A DNA stretch of 64,000 nucleotides, from positions 40,934 to 104,933 of the forward strand of contig JABCZC010000007.1 in assembly GCA_013289875.1 (NCBI GenBank), read 5' to 3'. The translations under genes were made by a program, and so were the position numbers. Positions 46,102-55,700 of the stretch are shown piece by piece. The notes beneath the pieces were generated by a model, which worked only from the letters and a program-made list of their open reading frames with translations, was not told where the DNA came from and did not search any database. This stretch comes from Acidobacteriota bacterium (GTDB lineage Bacteria > Acidobacteriota > Terriglobia > Terriglobales > Acidobacteriaceae). The first letter of the stretch is position 1. The number at the start of each line of letters is the position of its first letter.

Positions 46102-46566
46102 ATGTTGAGAGCAGTGGCCATTATGCTTATTTCTGCGATGACAATGCAGGCGAGCGATCTACCCAGCAAGAAATACCTGAGCCTGGCAGCGGTCAAGACG
46201 ATGGCTGCCGCTTCGGAAGCGAAGGCCAAAGAGCTGAACGTCAGCGTGACGATCTGCATTGTCGATGAGAGCGGCAATCTGCTGTTTCTTGAAAAGGGCG
46301 ATACCGCATCGTTGAACACGATTCAGTTTGCGCAGAAGAAAGCCCGGCATGCCGCCTTCTATGGAAGCCCGTCAAAAAACGCGGCGGACACGGTGAAAAA
46401 TGGCAGTGTCGAGGCGCTTGCGTTTCCGGAGTTTTTTCCTAATCAGGGAGGACTGCCGATCAAACTGGATGGCCAGATCCTCGGCGGGATTTCGGCGAGC
46501 GGCGCGAAATCTGAGATTGACGAACAAATCGCGCAAGCTGGTCTCGACGCGCTGTTGAAGAAGTAA
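46102..46566 (+). CDS. exported GlcG/HbpS-like protein (DUF336)
   Basis: 154 residues with a short signal peptide (MLRAVAIMLISAMTMQA). The core has the family pattern: LSLAAVKTMAAASEAKAKE, VTICIVDESGNLLFLEKGD, QKKARHAAFYGSPS, and the Gly-rich end GGLPIKLDGQILGGISASGA. HbpS-like proteins bind heme or cobalamin, and GlcG relatives accompany glycolate or diol metabolism. It lies 25 bp behind the TPR gene and is convergent with the CRTAC1 gene (stops 6 bp apart). Ligand unknown. Confidence 0.87.
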   Translation: MLRAVAIMLISAMTMQASDLPSKKYLSLAAVKTMAAASEAKAKELNVSVTICIVDESGNLLFLEKGDTASLNTIQFAQKKARHAAFYGSPSKNAADTVKNGSVEALAFPEFFPNQGGLPIKLDGQILGGISASGAKSEIDEQIAQAGLDALLKK

Positions 46567-46572
46567 GGCTCG

Positions 46573-48342
46573 CTACTTCGAGTTCTTGACGATGCCATCG
46601 CCTTCACGGACAGTGAGAATCTGATTTGCCTTCACCTGCGTGAATCGCTCGATCTTCTGCGTCGTCGGCCACTTAACCTCGATCACATCCACGGTATCGA
46701 CCTTGCCAAGGCCGAAGTGCAGGCGCAGGTCGCTTTGCGACATCACGCTCGTGCCGCTGTGAACCTCGTCCATCTGCGCATGTTTGCCGGTAATCACACG
46801 CACGCGCGCCCCGATGGCGGTGCGATTGCACTTGGTGCCGACCAGCTTGATCTTGATCCAGTTCTGCTTGTTGCCTCCGTCGTTGCGGAGAAGCGAGGGC
46901 GGATCGTTCATGTTCAGGATCAGCGCGTCTATGTCGCCGTCATTGTCGTAGTCTCCGAAGGCGGCACCGCGGCTGGAAAAATGCTCGTTGATGCCGGGTC
47001 CCATTTCCGGCGATACGTCTTTGAATCGGCCGTTGCCGAGGTTCCGGTAAACCAGCCGCGGATTTTTGTAGGTCTGGCCGAAGCTGTAGTTGTCAATCTC
47101 CGGATAGACGTGTCCGTTGATCTGAATGATGTCGGGCCAGCCATCGTTGTCGTAGTCGACGAAGCCGCAGCCCCATGCGACGTAACGATTGTTGATGCCG
47201 ACGCCGGAGGCGAAGGTGATATCGCTGAAGGTTCCGTCGCCATTGTTGTGGTAGAGGTTGCAGGTGTCGTCGGCGAAGTTGGTTTTGAAGATGTCGAACC
47301 AGCCGTCGCAGTCGTAGTCGGCAACGGCGACACCCATTCCAGCCTGCTCGTGCCCGTTTTCGCCGTAGGCGCAACCGGCCATCACGGCGATATCGGTGAA
47401 GGTGCCGTCGTGATTGTTCTGGAAGAGAATGCTGGGTTCGGAGTCCACGGCGACATAGATATCGGGCCAGCCGTCGTTGTCGAAATCGTAAGAGACAGCG
47501 GTGATGGAGTAGCGTGGGCCGGGCTTGAGAATTCCGGACTTTTCGGAGACATCGGTGAAGGTGCCGTCTCCGTTGTTGTGGTAGAGGATGTTCGTGTCGC
47601 CGGGAAGGCCACGCGGGCCGCACATGGTGGGCACGCCCTTCCACTGGCAGAAATTCGTTTTGTCGGGCGGCGGAATTGTTGCCGGATCGAGCTTGATGTA
47701 GTTGCAGACGAATAGATCGAGATGCCCGTCGCGGTCGTAGTCGAGGAACGTGCAGCCCGCGCCCCAGCGAACCTGTTTCTGGTCAAGGCCGGCTTTGTGG
47801 GTGACATCGGTAAAGGTGCCGTCTCCGTTGTTGCGAAAAAGAATATTGTGGCCCCAGAAGCAGCAAAACAGATCGTCCCAGCCATCATTGTCGTAGTCGC
47901 CTACGCAGACGCCGGTTTGCCAACCGGTGCGCCCCAGTCCTGACTTTTCGGTGACGTCGGTGAAGGTGCCGTCGCGGTTGTTCCTGTAGAGGTGAGAGGT
48001 TGGGGCCCTTCCGGGCGGCCAATGCGAATCGAGCCGGTCGCCGTTCGTGAGGTAGATGTCCAGCCATCCGTCCTGGTCGTAGTCGAAAAAGGCCAATCCG
48101 CTCCCCTTGGCCTCAATGATGACCCGCTTGTGGTCGACACCGCCCCACACGTTCGGGATGGTGAGCCCGGCCTGCTGCGCCACATCGACAAACTGGACTG
48201 GAGATGGTGTGGGAGGGGACACCGCGGCTTGCAGGAGGGCCGGATCTTTCCATTTCCAGAGTGGAGTTGCAAGAGCGTCCGTGAGGGAACTGCCGAGCAC
48301 GAAGAGAGAGGAGCCGAGGAAACGCCGACGCGGAAAATTCAT
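46573..48342 (-). CDS. CRTAC1-family protein: Tat signal, FG-GAP/VCBS propeller and ASPIC/UnbV domain
   Basis: 589 residues. RRRFLGSSLFVLGSS at residues 5-19 is a Tat signal, so it is exported folded. Then come about nine to ten FG-GAP/VCBS repeats, seen as alternating LYRNNRDGTFTDVTEKSG and FDYDQDGWLDIYLTNGD units whose DxDxDG loops should bind calcium. The ASPIC/UnbV domain closes the chain (GARVRVITGKHAQMDEVHSG, LRLHFGLGKVDTVDVIEVKWP). No enzymatic site is seen; binding to sugars, protein partners or matrix is assumed for the fold. Last gene of the minus-strand operon, 77 bp after its paralogue. Confidence 0.9.
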   Translation of the reverse strand: MNFPRRRFLGSSLFVLGSSLTDALATPLWKWKDPALLQAAVSPPTPSPVQFVDVAQQAGLTIPNVWGGVDHKRVIIEAKGSGLAFFDYDQDGWLDIYLTNGDRLDSHWPPGRAPTSHLYRNNRDGTFTDVTEKSGLGRTGWQTGVCVGDYDNDGWDDLFCCFWGHNILFRNNGDGTFTDVTHKAGLDQKQVRWGAGCTFLDYDRDGHLDLFVCNYIKLDPATIPPPDKTNFCQWKGVPTMCGPRGLPGDTNILYHNNGDGTFTDVSEKSGILKPGPRYSITAVSYDFDNDGWPDIYVAVDSEPSILFQNNHDGTFTDIAVMAGCAYGENGHEQAGMGVAVADYDCDGWFDIFKTNFADDTCNLYHNNGDGTFSDITFASGVGINNRYVAWGCGFVDYDNDGWPDIIQINGHVYPEIDNYSFGQTYKNPRLVYRNLGNGRFKDVSPEMGPGINEHFSSRGAAFGDYDNDGDIDALILNMNDPPSLLRNDGGNKQNWIKIKLVGTKCNRTAIGARVRVITGKHAQMDEVHSGTSVMSQSDLRLHFGLGKVDTVDVIEVKWPTTQKIERFTQVKANQILTVREGDGIVKNSK

Positions 48343-48419
48343 GGATTGCGATGATTATAAAGACAGGAGATTGGGGTGGGACAGGGCTGAGCATCTCGCG
48401 ACGTCTCGGTGGCCTCGCG

Positions 48420-50189
48420 TTATTTGCTCGGCACCTTCGGGAACGGGTGAGGAACGATTCCTGCGCCTTCTTTGACGGCGATGATCTGATCGATGGGCAC
48501 ATTCGCCAGCTTGTCGACCTGTCCGCTTGGCCATGTGATCACGAGCGATTCGATCTTCGATCGCTTGCCGAGGCCGAACTGAATGCGCGGATCGCTCGCT
48601 GACATATAGCTCGTTCCGCCCTCAGCCTGCTTGACCTGCGTAAATCCTTCCGAAGTCAGTTTCAGTACAGAGCCCGTACCGTCGCGATTGGATTTGGTGC
48701 CGATCAACAGGACCTCGAGCCAGTGATTGGCATTGCCTCCGTCATTGCGCAGGAGCTCCGGGTAATCGCCGCGAACATTGACGGCAATGTCGAAGTCGCC
48801 GTCGTTGTCGAAGTCGGCGGTGGCAAGGCCGCGTCCGGCGACAGGGCGGATGAAGTCAGGACCGAGAGAGTCAGAAACCTTCTCGAAATGGCCCTTGCCC
48901 TGATTGCGGAACATCAGGAGGGGTTCTTTGTAGGAGACCTCGCTGTGGTAAAGGTTCACGTTGTCCAGCATGGCGCCGTTCAATTGCAGGATGTCGACCC
49001 AGCCGTCGTTGTCGTAATCGATGAATTTGGCGGCGATTCCGCTCAGCAGAATTGCCTTGTTGCCGATACCGGAGGCGAAGGTGTTATCGGTGAAAGTCTC
49101 GTCTCCGTTGTTGTGATAGAGGCGGTTCAACTCGAGATCAAGATGAGTGATGTAGACGTCGAGCAGACCGTCGCCATCCACGTCCGCGGCGTCGATGCCC
49201 ATGCCTGCTTCGTAATGCCCGTCTTCGCTGACCGCGATTCCGGAGATCAGCGAGACGTCTCTGAAAGTGCCGTCGTGATTATTGAGGAAGAGAAAATTAG
49301 GCCAAGTGTCATTGGCGATGGCGATGTCGGGCCAGCCGTCGTTGTTGAAGTCGGCGAGTACGACTCCCATGCCCTTCGACTCGGGTTTGCCAACGCCTGA
49401 CTTGTCGCTCACATCGGTGAAGGTGCCGTTGTGATTGTTGTGGTAGAGCTTCGTTTTCTGGCCCTTATAGTTGTTTGGATTGCAGTAGGAGCGATAGCCC
49501 GGCTTGCGCTCTCCGCACCAGAGATTGTTCTGCGGGGTCCAATCAATGTAATTGGTAACTACGAGATCGAGATACCCATCCTTGTCGTAGTCAAACCATC
49601 CGGCGCTGGTGGACCATCCGCCTTCGTCGGCAACGCCGGCTTTGGCGGTAACGTCGGTGAAGGTGCCGTCGTGATTGTTGTGGTAGAGAATGGCGCGGCC
49701 ATAACCCGTCACGTAAAGATCCGGCCAACCGTCGTTGTCGAAGTCTCCGACAGCAACTCCCTGCCCATAGTGGCCTTCGCCGCCCACGCCGGCCTTCTCG
49801 GTGACGTCGGTAAAAGTGCCGTCGCCGTTGTTGTGATAAAGCGCCGAGCGCAATGGGTGAGGAGGCTTGTAGATATCGGTGGCGGCAGACTGAACGAAGA
49901 AGAGGTCCATCAGGCCGTCCTGATCGTAGTCGATCCATGCGACACCCGTGCCCATGGTTTCGAGATAGTACTTCTCGTCGGTTTGCGTGGAGTCCTGAAG
50001 AAAGGTGATTCCGGCGGCCTTGCGAATGTCGGTGTAGCGGACGGTTATCCTGTCGGGGATGGGCGGGTCGGGTGCTTTTGCGGGCTGTTGAGCGGCAGCT
50101 CGCCAGTAGCTGGATACACCGATCAGAAAAATTGCTGTGCCGCGACAGACTCGGGGAGCGAAGCGCCAATTGTGTCTGGATTGCCGCAC
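48420..50189 (-). CDS. CRTAC1-family protein: FG-GAP/VCBS propeller and ASPIC/UnbV domain
   Basis: 589 residues, the same length as the next gene and its paralogue, but with an ordinary Sec-type leader (TAIFLIGVSSYWRAAAQ) in place of the Tat motif. Repeats HNNGDGTFTDVTEKAGV and FDYDKDGYLDLVVTNY run from about 55 to 470, with calcium-type DxDxDG loops; the ASPIC domain follows (VLKLTSEGFTQVKQAEGG, IQFGLGKRSKIESLVITWPSG). The start lies 5 bp after the stop of the 843-residue TPR gene, so the two are tightly co-transcribed. Different export routes for two paralogues suggest that they differ in cofactor loading or partner. Confidence 0.9.
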   Translation of the reverse strand: MRQSRHNWRFAPRVCRGTAIFLIGVSSYWRAAAQQPAKAPDPPIPDRITVRYTDIRKAAGITFLQDSTQTDEKYYLETMGTGVAWIDYDQDGLMDLFFVQSAATDIYKPPHPLRSALYHNNGDGTFTDVTEKAGVGGEGHYGQGVAVGDFDNDGWPDLYVTGYGRAILYHNNHDGTFTDVTAKAGVADEGGWSTSAGWFDYDKDGYLDLVVTNYIDWTPQNNLWCGERKPGYRSYCNPNNYKGQKTKLYHNNHNGTFTDVSDKSGVGKPESKGMGVVLADFNNDGWPDIAIANDTWPNFLFLNNHDGTFRDVSLISGIAVSEDGHYEAGMGIDAADVDGDGLLDVYITHLDLELNRLYHNNGDETFTDNTFASGIGNKAILLSGIAAKFIDYDNDGWVDILQLNGAMLDNVNLYHSEVSYKEPLLMFRNQGKGHFEKVSDSLGPDFIRPVAGRGLATADFDNDGDFDIAVNVRGDYPELLRNDGGNANHWLEVLLIGTKSNRDGTGSVLKLTSEGFTQVKQAEGGTSYMSASDPRIQFGLGKRSKIESLVITWPSGQVDKLANVPIDQIIAVKEGAGIVPHPFPKVPSK

Positions 50190-50194
50190 CGTCG

Positions 50195-52726
50195 TCAGAG
50201 GGTCCTGTCTGCGAGGGACAGCGCCATTTGAAGCAATTGCTGTCTGCTGGCGATCGTCATCGGTTCGTTGGCCGCGGATGCAGTCTGGGGAGCCTGCGCC
50301 AGAGTTTGTTCAATCCGGTTCACGTCGAGGCCACCGCTGACGTCGCTGTTCTTGAAACGATTCAGGACTTCTTTGGCTTTGTCGATCTGTCCTGTCTGAA
50401 AATAGAAAACACCGAGAGTTGAATAGCTGCCGGGCCATTCCGGGAGCATATCCACGGCGCGTTCGAATTGCTGAGCGGCTTCGGCAGTATTCCCCTCCAG
50501 AGCGGAAGAGATTCCCAAACCCCACAGAATTTTTCCCGATGCTGGAATGCGGGCCTGACCTTTCAAGAGCGTCTGCTTCGCAGCGGCGACGTTATTCGCG
50601 CGAAACTCGAGGAGCGCAAGCGCGAGATAGTCCTGATCGTTGTCCGGATTGCGGCTGATAGCGTTTTGATAAATCTCTGTAGCGCGGGTCGTGTCACCGA
50701 GATGCGCATAGATATCGCCGAGCAAAGCCAGGTAGGCATCGTCTTTGCGTCCGTCTTCTGAAACCTGGTCGGCAGCGTTGAGCGCTTGGGAATAAAGGCG
50801 CTTCCGGAAGTAAGCATCCGCAAGGTCGAACTTTACTTCGTCCGAGCCAGGATTCGCTTGCAGAGCAGCCTGGAAGTGCTGGATCGCGTTGTCGTACATA
50901 TGGTAGCGAGCGAGCAATACACCAACTCCGGTCATCGTCCTGAAATCGCCCACACTCAGCTTGTCGAGCTCCGCGATGGTGTTTCTGGCTTCATCCACCT
51001 TTCCGGTTTTCAGATAAGCCTCGGCCAATAGATATAAATTTTCAGGTTGGTCAGGATGCTTCCTGATCTCATCGGTGAGTCCCGTTATGTCCAATTGCTG
51101 CCGGGCCTGAGGCGCGAGCTTTGAGCGATTGTCCAGGTAGTCAAATAAGTGCTCGTAGGGATATGGACCGGGGGCAGCATTCTTGGAGAGCGTCTGAAAT
51201 ACGCGCAAATCCCGGTCGGCGGCCGTCGTGTCGTGCAGACTTCTCTCCACCATCGCTAGCTTGTAGTATCCGGTCGCCGGGTCGCGGCTCACTCGAACGT
51301 ATTTCCTGAGCAACTCGGCCGCTTCCGCAAAGTTCTTGCTGGTGATTCGGATGTTGGCCAGTTCGAGAAGAGCCTCCGGGTAATTGGGATTCGAGTGGAG
51401 TATCTGCTGAAATCTGGCTTCCGCTTCCACGGTATCTCCCTGCCGTTCGGCGATGTAACCGAGATTGAAGAGGCAGGAATTACTGTGAGGGTCCAACTCG
51501 AGACCTTTCTGAAAGTATTTCTTTGCCTCATCGAAGCGTCCCAGATTGCGATACGAGAGTCCCATGAAGACGTAAGAACGCGGCGATGGATCGATGGCAA
51601 TCAGCTTCTGAAACTCCTCGATCGCCTTGTCCACCTTGCCCGACATGAAATAACTCTCGCCCAGGGCAGCCTGAAGGTCGGCGCGCTGGGGGGCAATCTT
51701 CAGGCCTGACTCCAGGAGCGGGATTGCATCCTCGTAATAGCTCTGCGACATGCTGACCTGGGCCAGCTGGAAGATGACGTCGGTATTGTCAGGAGCGATC
51801 TTGTGCGCCCGAATCAGCAGATCGAGGGCGTCGAGAGGTCGCGACTGATCGGCGTAGACCTGTGCCAGCAAGAAGAGAGTTTCGGGGGATTCGGGCTTCA
51901 ATTTGAGTGCCCGGGTGAGTGCGAGCTCTGCCTTGGGATATTCGCCGTCGCGAAGATATGCCTGTCCCAGGTTGTAAAGAATCTCGAAGGTCTCAGGCTG
52001 CAAGGCGTCTGCCTTTTCCAGCTCGAGTTGCGCTGTTTTGTATTGCTTTTCAGACGCGAGCATTATGCCAAGTGTGAAATGCACCTGGACGTTGTTCTTG
52101 TTCTGCGCGGAGAGCTCGGTTGCCAGCCGCAAGGCATCCGCAGTTCGTTTGCTCTGAAAGTAAGCGCGGATCAGGTTGAACGTCGTTGCGAGATTGGCCG
52201 GACGCACGCGTTCGAAGTGCGGAATGGCTTCCGCAGTCGATCCCCTGGCCATCAGGAGCACGCCCAGGTTATAGTTCGCATCCCCATTTTGCGGGTCAAC
52301 GTGCAGAACAGTGCGGAACTCTTTCTCCGCCAGGTCAATTTTCTTCTGAGCAACGTAGACATTTCCGAGATTGTTGCGAGTCTTGGCGGAGTTGGGAGCA
52401 AGCTTCAGGGCGTGCTCGAATGCTTCAAGGGCGCCGGAGTAGTCCTGTTGGTCGCTCTCGATAATCCCCAGCAGGTTGTAACCGTCTACGCTCGAAGGGT
52501 TTCGCTGTAGTTCCTGCTGTATTTTGGCCTTAGCCTCTTCAAGATGACCTTGCTGAACGAGCGCTTCAATTTGCTGATAATTTGCCGAGATCTTTGAGGA
52601 TTGCTGCCGGGAAGATTGCTGTGTGGCGTGCGCCTGGAAAACTATGAGAAACACAAGCGGGGCGATAATGCAGGTGCGAGTAAACATCTTCCCGACGCCG
52701 CTTCCAGAGCCCATCAAGGCGGTCAT
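50195..52726 (-). CDS. large secreted TPR protein
   Basis: 843 residues, made almost wholly of TPR units (I estimate about 20) after a signal peptide. The ATG at 52726 overlaps the stop of the upstream fusion gene (ATGA at 52723-52726), which favours it; ATG 52687 would give a more compact signal peptide (MFTRTCIIAPLVFLIVFQAHA). Clear units include NLLGIIESDQQDYSGALEAFEHALKLAP and FNLGYIAERQGDTVEAEARFQQIL. No catalytic domain is visible. Its stop is 5 bp from the start of the following CRTAC1 gene. A periplasmic or outer-membrane scaffold that gathers the propeller proteins is the simplest reading. Confidence 0.88.
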   Translation of the reverse strand: MTALMGSGSGVGKMFTRTCIIAPLVFLIVFQAHATQQSSRQQSSKISANYQQIEALVQQGHLEEAKAKIQQELQRNPSSVDGYNLLGIIESDQQDYSGALEAFEHALKLAPNSAKTRNNLGNVYVAQKKIDLAEKEFRTVLHVDPQNGDANYNLGVLLMARGSTAEAIPHFERVRPANLATTFNLIRAYFQSKRTADALRLATELSAQNKNNVQVHFTLGIMLASEKQYKTAQLELEKADALQPETFEILYNLGQAYLRDGEYPKAELALTRALKLKPESPETLFLLAQVYADQSRPLDALDLLIRAHKIAPDNTDVIFQLAQVSMSQSYYEDAIPLLESGLKIAPQRADLQAALGESYFMSGKVDKAIEEFQKLIAIDPSPRSYVFMGLSYRNLGRFDEAKKYFQKGLELDPHSNSCLFNLGYIAERQGDTVEAEARFQQILHSNPNYPEALLELANIRITSKNFAEAAELLRKYVRVSRDPATGYYKLAMVERSLHDTTAADRDLRVFQTLSKNAAPGPYPYEHLFDYLDNRSKLAPQARQQLDITGLTDEIRKHPDQPENLYLLAEAYLKTGKVDEARNTIAELDKLSVGDFRTMTGVGVLLARYHMYDNAIQHFQAALQANPGSDEVKFDLADAYFRKRLYSQALNAADQVSEDGRKDDAYLALLGDIYAHLGDTTRATEIYQNAISRNPDNDQDYLALALLEFRANNVAAAKQTLLKGQARIPASGKILWGLGISSALEGNTAEAAQQFERAVDMLPEWPGSYSTLGVFYFQTGQIDKAKEVLNRFKNSDVSGGLDVNRIEQTLAQAPQTASAANEPMTIASRQQLLQMALSLADRTL

Positions 52727-55700
52727 TGTAGCATTTCGAGTGCCTGCCTCGCCCCTGTATTCTGCGGTTGAATACGCAGCAGTTCCTGCAAAGCTTCTCT
52801 TGCTCTTTCCTTATCGCCCCGCATTACGTAGAGACGGGCAAGATTGACGTATGACTGATCAAAGTTTGGAGCAAGGCGAATGCAGGTCCTGAATTGTTCC
52901 TCTGCCTTTGAGTAATCCTGCTGGTGGACGTATAGAACGCCGAGGTTGTTCAGCGCCTCGGGATAGATGGGACGCAGCTCGATCGCTTTCTGTAGATAGT
53001 TCGAAGCTTGCTGTGCCTGCTCCTGCTGGGCATAGAGCATGCCGAGACTGTAATTGACTTCGGGGTCGTCGGGCTGCAGTTCGAGCGCGTGACTCAGGTT
53101 TTTCTGAGCCTTCTCAAAAGATCCCTGCCGGCGGTAGACGTTCCCGAGGTTGAGGAGTGCGATCGCATAGCCGGGTCTCAGGCTCAACGACTGCTGAAAA
53201 TCCTGCACGGCTTCCTCCGGGTGGCCTTCCTGGGCGGCGATCATTCCGAGATTGTTCCATGCCTCCGGATAATTCGGTCGCAGCTTGACAGTCTGTTCGA
53301 GATAGCGGCGCGCCTGCTGAAAATCATTTCTACGCAGGTTGAGCGTGCCCAGGTTGTAGTACGCCTCGGGATCGTCGGGCTTCGCGGCGACGACCTCCTG
53401 AAATGACTCGGCTGCCTGCTCCAGATAACCGTGCTGGAACATGGCGACGCCATAGGTAAAGTCGTTCCGCTGAAACGCGTCGTGGTAGAGCATGCCGGCA
53501 AAAGGAATCGCTTTTCGGGCGCGGTCAGCTGCCGTGGCGGGGGGGGGCTTTATGTCTTCGAGAAGGCGCTGAGGATTGATCGTGCCCTGATACACCTTGA
53601 CGATCATGCCATCTTTGTCCAGCAGGAAGGAGGTGGGGATTGCCAGGTCCCTGCGCCGGTCAAAGAGATACCGGTAGACGATGTTGTAAACCCCAGCTAC
53701 GCCTTCTGTCGCAAAAAGGACGGGGAAAGAAAGCTTTTCCCGCACCGCGAACGATCGCGCATCTTGCATCGCGGTCGCGTCGTCGATGTTTACGGCGACA
53801 ATTTCAAGCTGGCTTGCGGCGAGTTCCAACCGGTTGAGATGGAGAAGTTTCAGCTGGTCGTGGCAAAGCGGCGCCGTTGTCGCCCAGAAGTTGAGCAAGA
53901 CAAAGCTACCCCGGAACGACCGGAGTTCTCGTGTGTTGTCGGACAGGTCGGGCAGGGAAAATTCCGGTGCTTTCAAGGGCTCAATAAGCCATGTTTCTAC
54001 CTGGGATGGCAGCGGTTCGGGTGTCGCCGGTGGTCTTGGCTGAGCGTATGTGATCGCTGACGGCGCGAAGGGTTTCGCTGTGAATGTAGCCGAGCCCTCT
54101 TCGATCTCGATCCGGTGATTTATTGGCAGGTCTTCGAACTTCTGGGAGAGCCCGCCTGGCCAGCGGATTGTGGCACGGATGACTTCTTCCGGCTTTCCAA
54201 CTCCAAAAAATACTTCTTTGGAGTGCTGGGCCAGAAATCCGGATCCTGCCTGCAGATACTTCGTCTGGCGAAGGCTCCCGACTTCGAATGTCATTGCAGC
54301 TCCAATGGCGTCGCGATTGCTCTTTTGCCCCCGCAAGCGAAAGGCGATCGAATGCCCAAGGTCCTTCATTGCGTTGTGCAAGATGCGCAACTGGGGGGCG
54401 TTCCGATTTTTCAAGATGACTTCCGGGCGTCCGTCATGATCGAGATCGGCTAGAACAAAAGAGCGGCTGTCTTCGGGAAAGTCCAACCCTACAACGCCCG
54501 AAACTTCCGAAAATGTGCCATCGCGATTATTCGCGAACATCACATTTCTCTCGTAGCCATTCCAGGAGTGATCCGACCGGATCAATTCGTTGATGGCATT
54601 CCAACCATGTTCGTAGGCCAGCGAGGGTGTCGCGTCCTCGGGCGATTTGGCCACCACCTGTCGCCAGAAAAAGCTTGCGAGATCGCTGCGGTCAAAATCG
54701 GTACGTACGGGCGCCGAAATGTACCCGTTAGCGACGTAGAGGTCAGGGTAGCCATCGTGATCGAAGTCCCAGAGGTCTGATGACCATGACCAACGGCCCA
54801 TTTCGACTCCCGCTTGCGGGCTGATGTTTTGAAACTTCCCGTTCCCCAGGTTTCGATAGAGCGCATTGCCCCGCGCATGCCTCCGGTAAAGCGCGCGGAT
54901 ATCTTCCGGGGCTTTTTCGTGAAAGCGCGTTTGCTGTGAAACTCTCTGGCCCGCAGCCGACCACATATTGGCGACGTAAATGTCCTGGTAACCGTTGTTA
55001 TCGAAGTCGGACCAGCACGCGCTCATTCCGGCTCCAGCGCCGTCGACTCCGGCTTCGGCTGAGACAGCGGTGAAGGTGCCGTCGCCATTGTTACGGTACA
55101 GGTTACTGCGCCCGAAGTCGTTAGCTACGCAGAGATCGGGCAAGCCGTTGCCCATGTAGTCACCCCAGGCGCAGGCGAAACTGTAGCGGTCGTTCTCGGT
55201 ATTCAATCCTGCCGCTTCGGTTCTGTCTACAAAAGAGGCGTTGCCTTCGTTGTGCAGGAGAAAATTCGCCGGGCCATTCCGGGAGTCATAATAAGGCACC
55301 GGATAGTGATACTGGTCGAGGCCGAGATAGTAAGAATAGAGGCAGAAGTAGATGTCGAGGCGTCCGTCGCGATCGTAGTCGGCGATGGCGGCGTGCGTGA
55401 ACGTTCCCTGAGGAGGACGCGCGAACGTGAAGGCATCGCGCTTGATCGAGAAAGTCCCATTCCCTTGATTCAGGAAGAGCAGTGGGCCGCTTCCGCAAAC
55501 CACAAGAAGATCCTGGCGGCCCTTGTTTTCAAAGTCGGCAAACAACGCGCAAGCGGTGGCGTCGAGTACTCCTACGCCGGATGTTTCCGTCACGTCTTCA
55601 AAGGTCCCGTCACCGCGGTTGCGATAAAGCCGGTTCGGGAGTCCCGCCGGTTGGCAGACATAGAGATCATCGAATCCGTCATTGTCGAAATCTCCTGCCG

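Noticed and set aside
46900..50000. Regular short DNA repeats that could suggest a CRISPR or tandem repeat array
   Set aside because: The repeats are in frame and encode FG-GAP/VCBS units with DxDxDG loops; there are no constant-length spacers.
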